Positions 44,524 to 53,627 are shown, counted from the first letter of the stretch. The stretch: 64,000 nt of DNA from Microvirga thermotolerans (GCF_009363855.1 NZ_CP045423.1:1952001-2016000), one strand, 5' to 3'. A program made the numbers and translations. Notes: a model not told the origin generated them from the letters alone.

Positions 44524-45963
44524 ATGAATACCGTCCTCGCCTTTCCCGCCCTCGGACCCGCGCTGCCGGAGATCATCCTGGCGGCCGGAGCCCTCGTCCT
44601 GGTCCTGTTCGGCGCCCTGCGCGGCGAGCGCTCGACCGGGACCATGAACGTCGTGGCCCTGGTGCTGCTGGCGCTGGCCTTCGTCGCCGTGCTCATGCTG
44701 CCGTCCGCCCGAACGGAGACCATGGGCGGCTCCTTCGTGGTGGACTCCTTCGCGAAGTTCATGAAGGCGCTGACCCTGATCGCCTCGGCGGGCGGCGTGA
44801 TCCTGTCCATGGACTACATGCGGCGCGAGGGCATCGCCCGCTTCGAGTACCCGATCCTGATCGTTCTCTCGACCATCGGCATGCTGATGGTGATCTCTGC
44901 GAACGATCTCATCGCGCTCTACCTGGGCCTTGAGCTCCTGAGCCTCTCGTCCTACGTGATCGCCGCCTTCGACCGCGACAACGTGCGTTCCACCGAGGCC
45001 GGCCTGAAGTATTTCGTGCTCGGCTCCCTGTCCTCGGGCATGCTTCTCTACGGCGCGTCGCTGGTTTACGGCTTCACCGGCACGGTCTCCTTCCCGACCA
45101 TCGCGGCCTCCCTCCACGGCAGCGTGAGCAGCGGCCTCATCTTCGGCCTCGTCTTCGTGGCGGCGGGCATTGCCTTCAAGATCTCGGCCGTGCCGTTCCA
45201 CATGTGGACGCCCGACGTCTACGAAGGCTCGCCGACTCCCGTGACGGCCTTCTTCGCCGCCGCTCCCAAGATGGCCGGCATGGCGATGGCGGTCCGCGTC
45301 TTCGTCTATGCCTTCCCCGGCATCCTCGGGCAGTGGCAGCAGATCATCGTCTTCATCTCCATCGCGTCCATGGCGCTCGGCTCCTTCGCCGCCATCGGCC
45401 AGCGCAACATCAAGCGCCTGATGGCCTATTCCTCCATCGGCAACGTGGGTTACGCGCTGATCGGGCTTGCCGCCGGCACGCCCGAGGGCGTCCAGGGCGT
45501 AGTGATCTACATGGTGATCTACCTCGCCATGACGCTGGGCACCTTTGCGGTGATCCTGGGGATGCGCCGCGGCAACGTGATGTTCGAGCGGATCGACGAC
45601 CTTTCCGGCATCGCGCGCACCCACCCGGTCCTGGCCTTCTGCCTGGCCATGATGATGTTCTCGCTCGCGGGCATTCCGCCCCTGGCCGGGTTCTTCGCCA
45701 AGTTCGCGGTCTTCAACGCCGCCATCAAGGCGAACCTCGTGGCGCTTGCGGTTATCGGCGTGGTGACGAGCGTGATCGGCGCCTACTATTACCTGCGCAT
45801 CGTCAAGGTCATGTACTTCGACGAGCCCGGCGAGCGCTACGATGCCATGCCGGCCGGCGTGAAGCTCGTGCTGGGCCTCTCTAGCATCTTCGTGGTCCTC
45901 TACGTGCTGGTTCCGGCGCCGCTGAACGCCGCTGCGGTGGCGGCCGCCAGGTCCCTGTTCTGA
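44524..45963 (+). CDS. nuoN: NADH-quinone oxidoreductase subunit N
   Basis: Third antiporter-like subunit of complex I (479 residues). Visible signatures are ALYLGLELLSLSSYVIAAFDR, GLKYFVLGSLSSGMLLYG and AFKISAVPFHMWTPDVYEGSPTPVTAFFA, which includes the functional lysine. It ends the nuo block and is followed after one base by the GTG start of birA, which therefore appears to be cotranscribed. Confidence 0.98.
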   Translation: MNTVLAFPALGPALPEIILAAGALVLVLFGALRGERSTGTMNVVALVLLALAFVAVLMLPSARTETMGGSFVVDSFAKFMKALTLIASAGGVILSMDYMRREGIARFEYPILIVLSTIGMLMVISANDLIALYLGLELLSLSSYVIAAFDRDNVRSTEAGLKYFVLGSLSSGMLLYGASLVYGFTGTVSFPTIAASLHGSVSSGLIFGLVFVAAGIAFKISAVPFHMWTPDVYEGSPTPVTAFFAAAPKMAGMAMAVRVFVYAFPGILGQWQQIIVFISIASMALGSFAAIGQRNIKRLMAYSSIGNVGYALIGLAAGTPEGVQGVVIYMVIYLAMTLGTFAVILGMRRGNVMFERIDDLSGIARTHPVLAFCLAMMMFSLAGIPPLAGFFAKFAVFNAAIKANLVALAVIGVVTSVIGAYYYLRIVKVMYFDEPGERYDAMPAGVKLVLGLSSIFVVLYVLVPAPLNAAAVAAARSLF

Positions 45964-45964
45964 C

Positions 45965-46783
45965 GTGCGCCTGTCGCGCGAGGCCGAGACCGCCGGCTAC
46001 AGGCTGCTCTCGCTCGAGGCGACGGGCTCGACCAACGACGATGCGCTCGCCGCGGCGCGGGGCGGCGATCCCGGAAGGCTCTGGATCGTCTCCGCCGAGC
46101 AGCGGGCGGGGAGGGGGCGCCACGGCCGTCAGTGGTCGTCGCCCTCCGGCAACCTCTATGCCAGCCTTCTGCTGATCGACCCCTGCACGGCGGCCCTCGC
46201 GCCGCAGCTCGGCTTCGTGGCCGGCCTCTCCCTCCACGAGGCCGTCGAGGAGACGACGGGCGTCGGCCATCCGCGCCTCGCCCTCAAGTGGCCGAACGAC
46301 CTGCTCCTGGACGGCGCGAAGGTGTCCGGCCTCCTCCTCGAAGGGCATCGCGTCGGCGGCTCCCTCGCCATCGTCATCGGAATCGGCGTGAACGTCGCCT
46401 TCGCGCCGCAGGGCACGCCGTATCCCGCCACGGCGCTTCGCACCCTCAAGCCGGATCTGCGGCGGGAGGACGTGTTCGCCGCTCTCTCGGCCGCCTTCGC
46501 CCGCACGCTCGGCGCCTGGCAGTCCGCCGCGCGCCTGAGCCCGTCCGATCCCTTCGGGCCGATCCGCCGCCTGTGGCTCGAACGGGCCGCCGGGATCGGT
46601 GCCGAGGTCAGCGTCCGGCTGCCCTCCGGGACGAGGAAGGGGCGCTTCGAAGGTCTCGACGCCTCCGGGCGGCTGCGGCTCGCCACGGCCGCCGGCACGG
46701 AACTCATCGATGCAGGCGATCTTTATTTTCCTCATTTGCAGCGCGATATAGACAACCCCTCACCGGGCACGACAAGGTCCTGA
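45965..46783 (+). CDS. birA: Biotin--[acetyl-CoA-carboxylase] ligase
   Basis: Enzyme that attaches biotin to the BCCP subunit of acetyl-CoA carboxylase and related carboxylases. It has 272 residues from a GTG start. The biotinyl-AMP loop is GRGRHGRQW (about 49-57), and the lysine-containing KWPNDLLLDGAKVSGLLLE is present. There is no N-terminal helix-turn-helix domain, so it is a monofunctional ligase, not an E. coli-type repressor. The nuoN-birA-rnj linkage is common in Rhizobiales. Confidence 0.95.
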   Translation: MRLSREAETAGYRLLSLEATGSTNDDALAAARGGDPGRLWIVSAEQRAGRGRHGRQWSSPSGNLYASLLLIDPCTAALAPQLGFVAGLSLHEAVEETTGVGHPRLALKWPNDLLLDGAKVSGLLLEGHRVGGSLAIVIGIGVNVAFAPQGTPYPATALRTLKPDLRREDVFAALSAAFARTLGAWQSAARLSPSDPFGPIRRLWLERAAGIGAEVSVRLPSGTRKGRFEGLDASGRLRLATAAGTELIDAGDLYFPHLQRDIDNPSPGTTRS

Positions 46784-46786
46784 CGA

Positions 46787-48460
46787 ATGGCTTCCTCTCA
46801 CGACGAACTGGTATTCCTGCCCCTGGGAGGCTTGGGCGAGATCGGGATGAATGCCGCGCTCTACGGCTTCGGCCCCGAGCTCGACAGGCAATGGATCCTG
46901 GTGGATTGCGGCATGGGCTTCGGCGGGGAGGAGCACCTGCCGGGGATCGATCTGGTCTATCCGGACCTGCGCTTCATCGAGGAGGAGAGGCACAACCTCC
47001 TCGGCATCTTCATCACCCATGCCCACGAGGACCATATCGGCGCCCTCGTCGAAATGTGGCCGCGCCTGCGCGCGCCGGTCTATGCGACCCGCTTCGCGGC
47101 CGGGCTTCTGGAGACCCGGCGCCTCTCCGAGCCCGGCGCGCCGAAGATCGAGATCAAGGAGATCGCGCCGGGCCAGCGCATCAAGGCCGGCCCGTTCGAT
47201 GTCGAGTATGTCCCCGTGGCGCATTCGATCCCGGAATCGAACGCGCTCGCTATCCGCACCCCGCTGGGGCTCGTGGTGCATACGGGCGACTGGAAGCTCG
47301 ACCCGACGCCCTATCTCGGCAGCCTGACCTCGGAGGAGGCGTTCCGGGCCCTCGGCGACGAGGGCGTTCTGGCGCTGGTCTGCGATTCCACGAACGTGGT
47401 GCGCGAGGGCGAGAGCCCGAGCGAAGCCGATGTGGCGAAGAACCTCGCCACCCTCATCAAGGATGCGCCCCATCGCGTGGCGATCACCACCTTCGCGTCG
47501 AACGTGGCCCGAATCCGCTCCGTCGCGGAGGCGGCGCGCGAGTGCGGGCGCGAGGTGGTCGTCGTCGGGCGCGCCATGGAACGCGTGATCGACGTGGCCA
47601 CGGAGTGCGGCTATCTCGACGGCCTGCCGGAATTCCGCAAGCCCGACACCTTCGGCTACCTGCCCCGGGACAAGGTGGTGGCGCTGCTCACGGGCTCGCA
47701 GGGCGAACCGCGCGCCGCGCTCGCCCGCATCGCGCAGGACGAGCATCCAGACATTGCCCTCTCGCAGGGGGACAGGGTCATCTTCTCGTCGCGGGCCATC
47801 CCGGGGAACGAGAGGGAAATCGGCGCCATCATCAACAGCCTCGTGGAGCAGGGCATCGAGGTCGTCACGGACCGTTCGGAGCTGGTCCACGTCTCGGGGC
47901 ACCCCCGCAGGGGGGAGCTCGCGCAGATGTACCGCTGGACCCGGCCGCGCATCGCGATCCCAGCCCACGGCGAGGCGCTGCATCTGGCCGAGCATGCGAA
48001 GTTCGCCCGCAAGCAGGGGGTCGAGGAGGTGGTCCAGGCCCGCAACGGCACCCTCGTGCGCCTCGCGCCCGGAACGGCGGAGATCGTCGACCGGCTTCCC
48101 GCCGGGCGCCTCTACAGGGACGGCAACATCGTGATCGAGGCCGGCGAGCGGGCCCTACCGGAACGGCGCAAGCTCGCCTTCGCCGGCATCGTCACCATCG
48201 CCATCGCCATCGACGACAAGGGCGAGCTGGCCGGCGATCCCATCGTGGACGCCATGGGCCTGCCGGAGAAGAACCGGCAGGGCGAGAACATGCTGGACCT
48301 CATCGCCGACACGGTGGGAGACGTGCTGGACGGCATGCCCAAGGGCCGCCGGCGCGACCCGGAGGCGGTCGAGCAGGCCGTCCACAGGGGCGTCCGGGCG
48401 GCCGTCAATGCGGCCTGGGGCAAGAAGCCCGCCTGCCATGTCCTCGTCGTCGAGGTATAA
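46787..48460 (+). CDS. rnj: Ribonuclease J
   Basis: Metallo-beta-lactamase/beta-CASP family ribonuclease of 557 residues, with endonuclease and 5'-3' exonuclease activity in characterised homologues. The start LVFLPLGGLGEIGMN is typical. The zinc motif is THAHEDHIGAL (about 80-90), and the C-terminal metal histidine region HVSGHPRRGEL and PAHGEALHLAEH are present. It starts 3 bp after birA. RNase J is the main 5'-end-dependent RNase in alphaproteobacteria that carry it. Confidence 0.95.
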   Translation: MASSHDELVFLPLGGLGEIGMNAALYGFGPELDRQWILVDCGMGFGGEEHLPGIDLVYPDLRFIEEERHNLLGIFITHAHEDHIGALVEMWPRLRAPVYATRFAAGLLETRRLSEPGAPKIEIKEIAPGQRIKAGPFDVEYVPVAHSIPESNALAIRTPLGLVVHTGDWKLDPTPYLGSLTSEEAFRALGDEGVLALVCDSTNVVREGESPSEADVAKNLATLIKDAPHRVAITTFASNVARIRSVAEAARECGREVVVVGRAMERVIDVATECGYLDGLPEFRKPDTFGYLPRDKVVALLTGSQGEPRAALARIAQDEHPDIALSQGDRVIFSSRAIPGNEREIGAIINSLVEQGIEVVTDRSELVHVSGHPRRGELAQMYRWTRPRIAIPAHGEALHLAEHAKFARKQGVEEVVQARNGTLVRLAPGTAEIVDRLPAGRLYRDGNIVIEAGERALPERRKLAFAGIVTIAIAIDDKGELAGDPIVDAMGLPEKNRQGENMLDLIADTVGDVLDGMPKGRRRDPEAVEQAVHRGVRAAVNAAWGKKPACHVLVVEV

Positions 48461-48487
48461 GGACAAGCTTCGACAGGAGGTGCGGGA

Positions 48488-48892
48488 ATGATCGGCCGTC
48501 TCAACCACGTCGCCATCGCGGTGCGCGATCTCGCGGCGGCGTCCGAGGTGTATCGGACAACCCTGGGGGCCGAGGTCTCCGCCCCCGAGGCGCTGCCCGA
48601 GCACGGGGTGACGGTGGTCTTCGTGACGCTTCCCAACACCAAGATCGAGCTCCTGGAGCCCCTGGGAGCGGAATCTCCCATCGCCAGGTTCCTGGAGCGC
48701 AACCCGGACGGGGGCATCCACCACGTCTGCTACGAGGTCGACGACATTCGGGCCGCCCGGGACAGGCTGGTGCGAAACGGGGCGCGGGTGCTCGGCTCCG
48801 GCGAGCCGAAGATCGGAGCGCACGGGAAGCCCGTGCTGTTCCTGCATCCCAAGGATTTCCTCGGGACCCTCGTCGAGCTCGAACAAGCGTGA
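48488..48892 (+). CDS. mce: Methylmalonyl-CoA epimerase
   Basis: Vicinal-oxygen-chelate fold enzyme (134 residues) that interconverts (R)- and (S)-methylmalonyl-CoA in propionyl-CoA metabolism. The metal ligands lie in LNHVAIAV (His near position 7), GGIHHVCYEV and the C-terminal GTLVELEQ. AGGAGGTGCGGGA supplies the ribosome binding site. It lies 27 bp after rnj and 9 bp before the next gene. Confidence 0.94.
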   Translation: MIGRLNHVAIAVRDLAAASEVYRTTLGAEVSAPEALPEHGVTVVFVTLPNTKIELLEPLGAESPIARFLERNPDGGIHHVCYEVDDIRAARDRLVRNGARVLGSGEPKIGAHGKPVLFLHPKDFLGTLVELEQA

Positions 48893-48901
48893 GGCAAGGC
48901 A

Positions 48902-49237
48902 TTGATCCAAACGGTTAAGTTTCTCGCCGCATCCTTCTGGACCACCGCCGCCACGGTGGTGGCGGTCTCGGCCCTGGCCATCGCCGTCGTGGTTTCCCTC
49001 TTCGGTCTCAGGGTCTCCGGAGGAACCGCCCTCTATTTCATCATCTGGTGGACGCTGCTCTTCGCCGTCCTGCCCTTCGGGGTGCGCAGCCAGGTGGAAG
49101 CCGGGGAGGTCGTCCGCGGCAGCGAGCCGGGCGCCCCGGCCGCTCCGGCGCTGCGGGAAAAGGCCCTGTGGACGACCCTGGTCTCTGCGGTCGTTCTCGT
49201 GGTCGTGGCGGGCGTCCTGCCGCTCTCGGGGCTGTAA
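48902..49237 (+). CDS. DUF1467 family membrane protein
   Basis: A 111-residue inner-membrane protein of unknown function found next to mce/proS in many Rhizobiales. Two or three hydrophobic segments are seen (TTAATVVAVSALAIAVVVSLFG, ALYFIIWWTLLFAVLPFGV, VSAVVLVVVAGVLPL). The conserved IIWWTLLFAVLPFGVRSQ and EVVRGSEPGAPAAP follow the family pattern. The only plausible start is TTG 48902, preceded by GAGGCAAGGCA. Confidence 0.85.
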   Translation: MIQTVKFLAASFWTTAATVVAVSALAIAVVVSLFGLRVSGGTALYFIIWWTLLFAVLPFGVRSQVEAGEVVRGSEPGAPAAPALREKALWTTLVSAVVLVVVAGVLPLSGL

Positions 49238-49260
49238 AGCCCGGCACGGCCCGTTCGGAC

Positions 49261-49291
49261 AAAAGAAAAAAGCAAGGCTTTCGCCTTGCTT
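49261..49291 (-). terminator. Minus-strand Rho-independent terminator without a coding gene
   Basis: On the minus strand the nine-base arms AAGCAAGGC and GCCTTGCTT close a GAAA tetraloop and are followed by TTTTCTTTT. On the plus strand no T-run follows, so it serves leftward transcription. No minus-strand protein gene ends here. Confidence 0.85.
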
Positions 49292-49415
49292 GAACTGCCT
49301 TTGGCAATGTTTGATCCTTGGCCTTCTGGTGCCGTCGCCTCTCATGGCGCACGAGGATCTTGTTCCTCCCGAAACTCGGACCGCAACCTCTGACCTATAC
49401 AGGCAAAGACGTAGC
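49262..49415 (-). ncRNA. Candidate structured small RNA, about 150 nt
   Basis: This intergenic segment has a complete minus-strand transcription unit without a fitting ORF. It has a sigma-70-like promoter at 49450-49422 and a strong terminator at 49291-49261. In between, hairpins can be drawn: GAGGA/TCCTC around ACAAGA, GTG-CGCC/GGCG-CAC around ATGAGA, and TGCC/GGCA around AAA. The first hairpin would hide a GGAGG. The flanking genes are on the plus strand, so the terminator has no protein gene to serve. The family is not recognised; it does not look like 6S, 4.5S or tmRNA. Confidence 0.55.
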
Positions 49416-49421
49416 AACAGT

Positions 49422-49450
49422 TTTATAGGCGCCTGCGAAACGGATGTCAC
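49422..49450 (-). promoter_or_regulatory. Sigma-70-like promoter for the candidate small RNA
   Basis: Read on the minus strand, GTGACA (49450-49445) and TATAAA (49427-49422) are separated by exactly 17 bp, each five of six to consensus. The predicted transcription start is near 49415, about 150 bases before the terminator. Confidence 0.6.
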
Positions 49451-49626
49451 CTTTTTTGGCAGCGGCTGATGCAATTTTCGGCACAATTCCCGTTACTCTT
49501 TCGTATAAGGGGGGCGATGGCGCCTCCGTCCGGCGAAGACAGCTTGTCTTTTGCCGAGGGGCGCTGTTGTGTGCTGAGAACGAGTCGTCACCCGTCCACC
49601 TGTCCGAACGATCCTGAAGGCGTTCC

Positions 49627-50955
49627 ATGCGTTTGAGCCGCTACTTCCTGCCCATCCTCCGCGAGACGCCGAAAGAGGCGGAGATCGTGTCCCACCGCCT
49701 CATGCTGCGCGCCGGCATGATCCGCCAGGAGGCGGCCGGCATCTATGCGTGGCTGCCGCTGGGGCTGAAGGTGCTCAACAAGGTCAACGCGATCGTCCGC
49801 GAGGAGCAGAACCGCTCCGGCGCCATCGAGCTGCTGATGCCGACGATCCAGTCAGCCGACCTGTGGCGCGAATCCGGACGCTACGACGCCTACGGCAAGG
49901 AGATGCTGCGCATCCAGGACCGCCACGAGCGCGAGATGCTCTTCGGCCCGACCAACGAGGAGATGATCACGGAGATCTTCCGGGCCTACGTGCGCTCCTA
50001 CAAGGACCTGCCCCTCAACCTCTACCATATCCAGTGGAAGTTCCGGGACGAGGTGCGCCCGCGCTTCGGCGTGATGCGCTCCCGCGAGTTCCTGATGAAG
50101 GACGCCTATTCCTTCGACATCGACCAGGCCGGGGCGCGCCACTCCTACAACAAGATGTTCGTGGCGTATCTGCGCACCTTCGCGCGCTTGGGCCTGAAGG
50201 CGATCCCGATGCGGGCCGATACGGGGCCGATCGGCGGCGACCTGAGCCACGAATTCATCATTCTCGCCTCCACGGGCGAGAGCGAGGTGTTCTGCCACGC
50301 GGACTACCTCGACTTCCCGATCCCTCCGGAGACGACCGATTTCGACAACGTCGCCGGCCTGCAGAGCGCCGTCGACAAGTGGACCTCGCTCTACGCCGCC
50401 ACCTCCGAGATGCACGACGAGGCCGGATTCGCCCAGGTGCCGGCGGACAAACGGATGTCGGCCCGCGGCATCGAGGTCGGCCACATCTTCTACTTCGGCA
50501 CCAAGTACTCGGCGCCGATGGGGGCGAAGGTGATGGGGCCCGACGGGCAGGAGCACGAGGTCCACATGGGCTCCTACGGCATCGGCCCGAGCCGGCTCAT
50601 CGCGGCGATCATCGAGGCCAGCCACGACGAGAACGGCATCGTCTGGCCCGAGGCCGTGGCACCCTTCGACATCGCGCTCCTCAACCTGAAGAGCGGGGAC
50701 GCGGCCACGGACGAAGCCTGCGACGGCCTCTACCGCCAGCTCGCCGCTGCGGGCTACGACGTGCTCTACGACGACCGCGACGAGCGCCCCGGCGGCAAGT
50801 TCGCCACGGCGGACCTCATCGGCATCCCGTGGCAGATCCTGGTGGGGCCGAAGGGTCTCGCCGAGGGGAAGGTCGAACTCAAGCGCCGTGCGACGGGCGA
50901 GCGCGAGCTGCTCCCGCTCGACGGCGTGATCGCGCGGCTCGCAGGCCGCCCCTAA
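49627..50955 (+). CDS. proS: Prolyl-tRNA synthetase (short, alphaproteobacterial type)
   Basis: Class II synthetase that charges tRNA-Pro. The 442-residue form lacks the INS editing domain of the E. coli enzyme, as usual in Rhizobiales. Class II motifs are seen as [13 protein letters not shown] and [29 protein letters not shown] (starting near 139). The anticodon-binding domain begins around residue 345. ATG 49627 gives [20 protein letters not shown] 389-bp upstream spacer contains its promoter and the candidate small RNA. Confidence 0.97.
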   Translation: MRLSRYFLPILRETPKEAEIVSHRLMLRAGMIRQEAAGIYAWLPLGLKVLNKVNAIVREEQNRSGAIELLMPTIQSADLWRESGRYDAYGKEMLRIQDRHEREMLFGPTNEEMITEIFRAYVRSYKDLPLNLYHIQWKFRDEVRPRFGVMRSREFLMKDAYSFDIDQAGARHSYNKMFVAYLRTFARLGLKAIPMRADTGPIGGDLSHEFIILASTGESEVFCHADYLDFPIPPETTDFDNVAGLQSAVDKWTSLYAATSEMHDEAGFAQVPADKRMSARGIEVGHIFYFGTKYSAPMGAKVMGPDGQEHEVHMGSYGIGPSRLIAAIIEASHDENGIVWPEAVAPFDIALLNLKSGDAATDEACDGLYRQLAAAGYDVLYDDRDERPGGKFATADLIGIPWQILVGPKGLAEGKVELKRRATGERELLPLDGVIARLAGRP

Positions 50956-50962
50956 GGACGCG

Positions 50963-52237
50963 ATGGCCAAGGCAGCGCAATCCGGAACGAAGCCGTTCTC
51001 GCTCTTCGAATGGATGCTTGCCGCGCGCTACCTGCGCACGCGGCGGCGGGAGGGCTTCGTCTCCGTCATTGCAGGCTTCTCCTTTCTCGGCATCATGCTC
51101 GGCGTCGCGACGCTGATCGTCGTGCTCTCCGTCATGAACGGGTTCCGCAAGGAGCTCCTCGACAAGATCGTCGGCATCAACGGCCATATCTTCGTCGCGC
51201 CCATCGAGACCCCGCTCACCGACTACGAGGAGGTCACGAGGCGCATCGCCGCCGCGCCCGGGGTGAAGCGGGCGCTGCCGATCATCGAAGGACAGGCCTT
51301 CGGCTCGTCGCAGTACGGCGGCAGCGGCGTGCTGGTGCGCGGCATTCGCGGCGAGGACCTGCGCAACATCGCCCACATCGCCAACAATCTCCGGCAGGGC
51401 ACCCTGGAGAACTTCGACCAGGACGGCGGGGTCGCCATCGGGCGCAGGCTCGCCGAGGCGCTCTCCATCCAGGCGGGCGACACCCTCACCCTCATCACCC
51501 CGCGCGGCGCCTCCACGCCTTTCGGAACCGCACCGCGCATCAAGGGCTACCCGGTCAAGGCGGTGTTCGAGATCGGCATGTCGGAATTCGACGCGAGCTT
51601 CGTCTACATGCCGCTCAACGAGGCGCAGAGCTACTTCAACCGGCCGAACGACGTTCAGCTCATCGAGGTCTACCTCGACAATGCGGACAAGGTCGACGAG
51701 GCCCGCGCCGCCATCGAGGAGGCCGCCGCCCGGCCGATCCTCATGACGGACTGGCGGCAGCGAAACCGCACCTTCTTCGGGGCGCTGGAGGTGGAGCGGA
51801 ACGTGATGTTCCTGATCCTGACCCTCATCGTGCTCGTGGCGGCCCTCAACATCATCTCCGGCCTCATCATGCTGGTGAAGGACAAGTCCAGCGACATCGC
51901 GATCCTGCGCACCATGGGCGCCACGCGGGGGGCGGTGATGCGGGTCTTCCTCATCACGGGCGCATCCATCGGCATCGTGGGGACCATCGCCGGATTCGCG
52001 CTGGGCCTCGTGCTGGCTCTCAACGTGGAGAGCATCCGCAATTTCATCTCCTATCTCACCAACACGAACCTGTTCCCGGCGGAGCTCTACTTCCTCAGCC
52101 GCCTGCCCGCGGACGTGAACCCGACGGAAGTGGCCACCATTCTCGTCATGGCGATGGTCCTGTCCCTGCTCGCAACCCTCTATCCCTCCTGGCGCGCCGC
52201 AAAGCTCGATCCGGTCGAGGCGCTGCGCTACGGGTGA
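50963..52237 (+). CDS. lolC: Lipoprotein-releasing ABC transporter permease (LolC/LolE family)
   Basis: Inner-membrane permease (424 residues) that extracts lipoproteins for transfer to the periplasmic carrier LolA. The N-terminal signature FEWMLAARYLRTRRREGFVSVIAGFSFLGI opens the protein, a large periplasmic domain lies between helices 1 and 2, and three C-terminal helices end with LATLYPSWRAAKLDPVEALRYG. A single permease gene is present, so it probably forms a homodimer (LolF-like). Starts 7 bp after proS. Confidence 0.94.
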   Translation: MAKAAQSGTKPFSLFEWMLAARYLRTRRREGFVSVIAGFSFLGIMLGVATLIVVLSVMNGFRKELLDKIVGINGHIFVAPIETPLTDYEEVTRRIAAAPGVKRALPIIEGQAFGSSQYGGSGVLVRGIRGEDLRNIAHIANNLRQGTLENFDQDGGVAIGRRLAEALSIQAGDTLTLITPRGASTPFGTAPRIKGYPVKAVFEIGMSEFDASFVYMPLNEAQSYFNRPNDVQLIEVYLDNADKVDEARAAIEEAAARPILMTDWRQRNRTFFGALEVERNVMFLILTLIVLVAALNIISGLIMLVKDKSSDIAILRTMGATRGAVMRVFLITGASIGIVGTIAGFALGLVLALNVESIRNFISYLTNTNLFPAELYFLSRLPADVNPTEVATILVMAMVLSLLATLYPSWRAAKLDPVEALRYG

Positions 52238-52240
52238 GCC

Positions 52241-52936
52241 ATGTCCTCCGGCCAGACCAAACCCGCCCTCTATCTCTCGCAGGTCGAGCGCCGCTACCCG
52301 CAAGGGGAGGGGTTCCTCGAGGTGCTGCGGGGAGCGGACCTTGCGATCTGGCCCGGCGAGATCGTCGCGCTCATCGCCCCGTCGGGAACCGGCAAGTCGA
52401 CCCTGCTCCACGTGGCCGGACTGCTGGAGAAGCCCGACGGGGGCGAGGTCTTCGTCGGCGGGCGCCCGACGGCCGCCATGAGCGATGCGGAGCGCACCCG
52501 CCTGCGGCGCGAGGAGCTCGGCTTCGTCTACCAGTTCCATCACCTCCTGCCGGAATTCTCCGCCCTCGAGAACGTCGTGCTGCCCCAGCTCATCCGCGGC
52601 CTGAGGAGGGACGAGGCGAAGGAGCGGGCCAAGCAGATCCTGACCTTCCTCGGGCTCGGCAAGCGCCTCGACCATCGGCCCGGCGAACTGTCCGGCGGCG
52701 AGCAGCAGCGGGTCGCCATCGCCCGCGCGGTCGCCAATGCGCCGCGCCTGCTCCTGGCGGACGAGCCGACGGGAAACCTCGACCCGAACACCTCCGACCG
52801 GGTCTTCCAGACCCTCGTCTCCATCGTCCGCGCGTCCAAGCTCGCGGCGCTCATCGCCACGCACAACCTCGACCTCGCGGCCCGGATGGACCGGCGCGTG
52901 ACCATCCGCGACGGGCGGATCGTGCAGCTGCCCTGA
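52241..52936 (+). CDS. lolD: Lipoprotein-releasing ABC transporter ATPase LolD
   Basis: ATPase partner of the LolC/E permease (231 residues). Walker A is APSGTGKST, the Q-loop region is [16 protein letters not shown], the signature is [14 protein letters not shown] and Walker B is [12 protein letters not shown]. The [10 protein letters not shown] sequence is diagnostic for LolD. It starts 3 bp after the permease, so the two are cotranscribed. Confidence 0.96.
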   Translation: MSSGQTKPALYLSQVERRYPQGEGFLEVLRGADLAIWPGEIVALIAPSGTGKSTLLHVAGLLEKPDGGEVFVGGRPTAAMSDAERTRLRREELGFVYQFHHLLPEFSALENVVLPQLIRGLRRDEAKERAKQILTFLGLGKRLDHRPGELSGGEQQRVAIARAVANAPRLLLADEPTGNLDPNTSDRVFQTLVSIVRASKLAALIATHNLDLAARMDRRVTIRDGRIVQLP

Positions 52937-53109
52937 GCGGGGACGGCCCAGCCCAGCCGCCGTCTCGAAGAAGGTGCCCTTCCGGAGCCTCTCCGCCACC
53001 CCGCACTCCGCCGTCAGGCTCGCGCAGGCCTGTTCCGTCGCTCCCCGCCATCCCCCGCTTATCGTCATGGCCGTCTCCGGAGGTGCTCCAGGGATCGGCC
53101 CTCTCGCTG

Positions 53110-53135
53110 CGCAAGTCGGGAACACCCGACTTGCG
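53110..53135. repeat. Perfect 11-bp inverted repeat with AACA loop
   Basis: CGCAAGTCGGG (53110-53120) and CCCGACTTGCG (53125-53135) are exact complements. This AAGTCGGG/CCCGACTT palindrome type is common between genes in methylobacterial genomes. It may also end lolD transcription, although no T-run follows. Confidence 0.75.
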
Positions 53136-53189
53136 AGGAGGAGGGTCAGGGCGCGGGGGCAGCGCCACGATTGCGAAACGAGGCGCGCC

Positions 53190-53230
53190 CACTCCCTCTC
53201 CAACTCTCCCTCGCAAGGGGGGAGAGGGCA
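53190..53230. repeat. CCCTCTCC/GGAGAGGG palindromic element
   Basis: CCCTCTCC (53194-53201) pairs with GGAGAGGG (53221-53228); an alternative inner pairing is CTCTCCC (53204-53210) with GGGAGAG (53220-53226) around TCGCAAGG. This is a widespread repetitive-palindrome type of proteobacterial intergenic DNA. Confidence 0.6.
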
Positions 53231-53427
53231 GGGCGGCGCCTGCCGGGAGTGCCGGGATTGCGGGAAGGATGCGGTCAGACCCGTCGAAACCTCCATCCGG
53301 TCGACCTCGAGCCACGTGCCCTTCCGTTAAGACTCCGTTGACTCACCCGGAAGGGCAGCAATATCCACGCCTTTACACAGAACATACACCGAACAATGAT
53401 GAACCTATCAGGAACACGGAGGTCATC

Positions 53428-53529
53428 ATGCTTCGCATCATTCTCGAGACGGCGGCCGAAATCGCGTCCCTCGCCATGTTCGGATCCGCGATCGCCCTGT
53501 GGGCCCTGGCCTTCACCCCGTTGGCCTGA
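53428..53529 (+). CDS. Small membrane protein, 33 residues
   Basis: Open frame of 33 codons that starts MLRIILETAAEIASLAMFG and ends LAFTPLA. Residues 10-30 are hydrophobic enough for one membrane helix. ATG 53428 has CGGAGG seven bases upstream, a near-ideal ribosome binding site, and a TTGACT element about 85 bp before it could be a promoter. No family is recognised. The strong translation signal and membrane-like composition make chance less likely, but no conservation test could be made. Confidence 0.6.
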   Translation: MLRIILETAAEIASLAMFGSAIALWALAFTPLA

Positions 53530-53627
53530 CGCGGGATTCACAGGAACGACGTCCGCGGCAAGGTTCGGGTGAGGAGAATCGTGCCACAATACGCGCCCGG
53601 TCGAGTTCGGTTTCCGAGTTGGGTTTC

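Larger units (their letters stand above)
52937..53427. other. 491-bp spacer with intergenic palindromes, no large gene
   Basis: Between lolD and a small membrane ORF there is no supported large gene. It contains at least two inverted repeats (53110-53135 and 53194-53228) and a GTCATGGCCG half-element near 53064, the last resembling the REP-like palindromes in the suf operon. The left part is a C-rich stretch without features I can name. Confidence 0.6.

Noticed and set aside
49290-49380. Possible ribosomal protein L36-like basic peptide on the minus strand
   Set aside because: A few residues (RQFKQG) resemble the end of L36, but the rest does not align and the frame runs through the terminator hairpin.
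49262-49415. 6S, 4.5S or tmRNA identity for the minus-strand RNA
   Set aside because: No tetraloop/GGAA SRP core, no tmRNA tag region, and no single long hairpin with a central bubble could be drawn.
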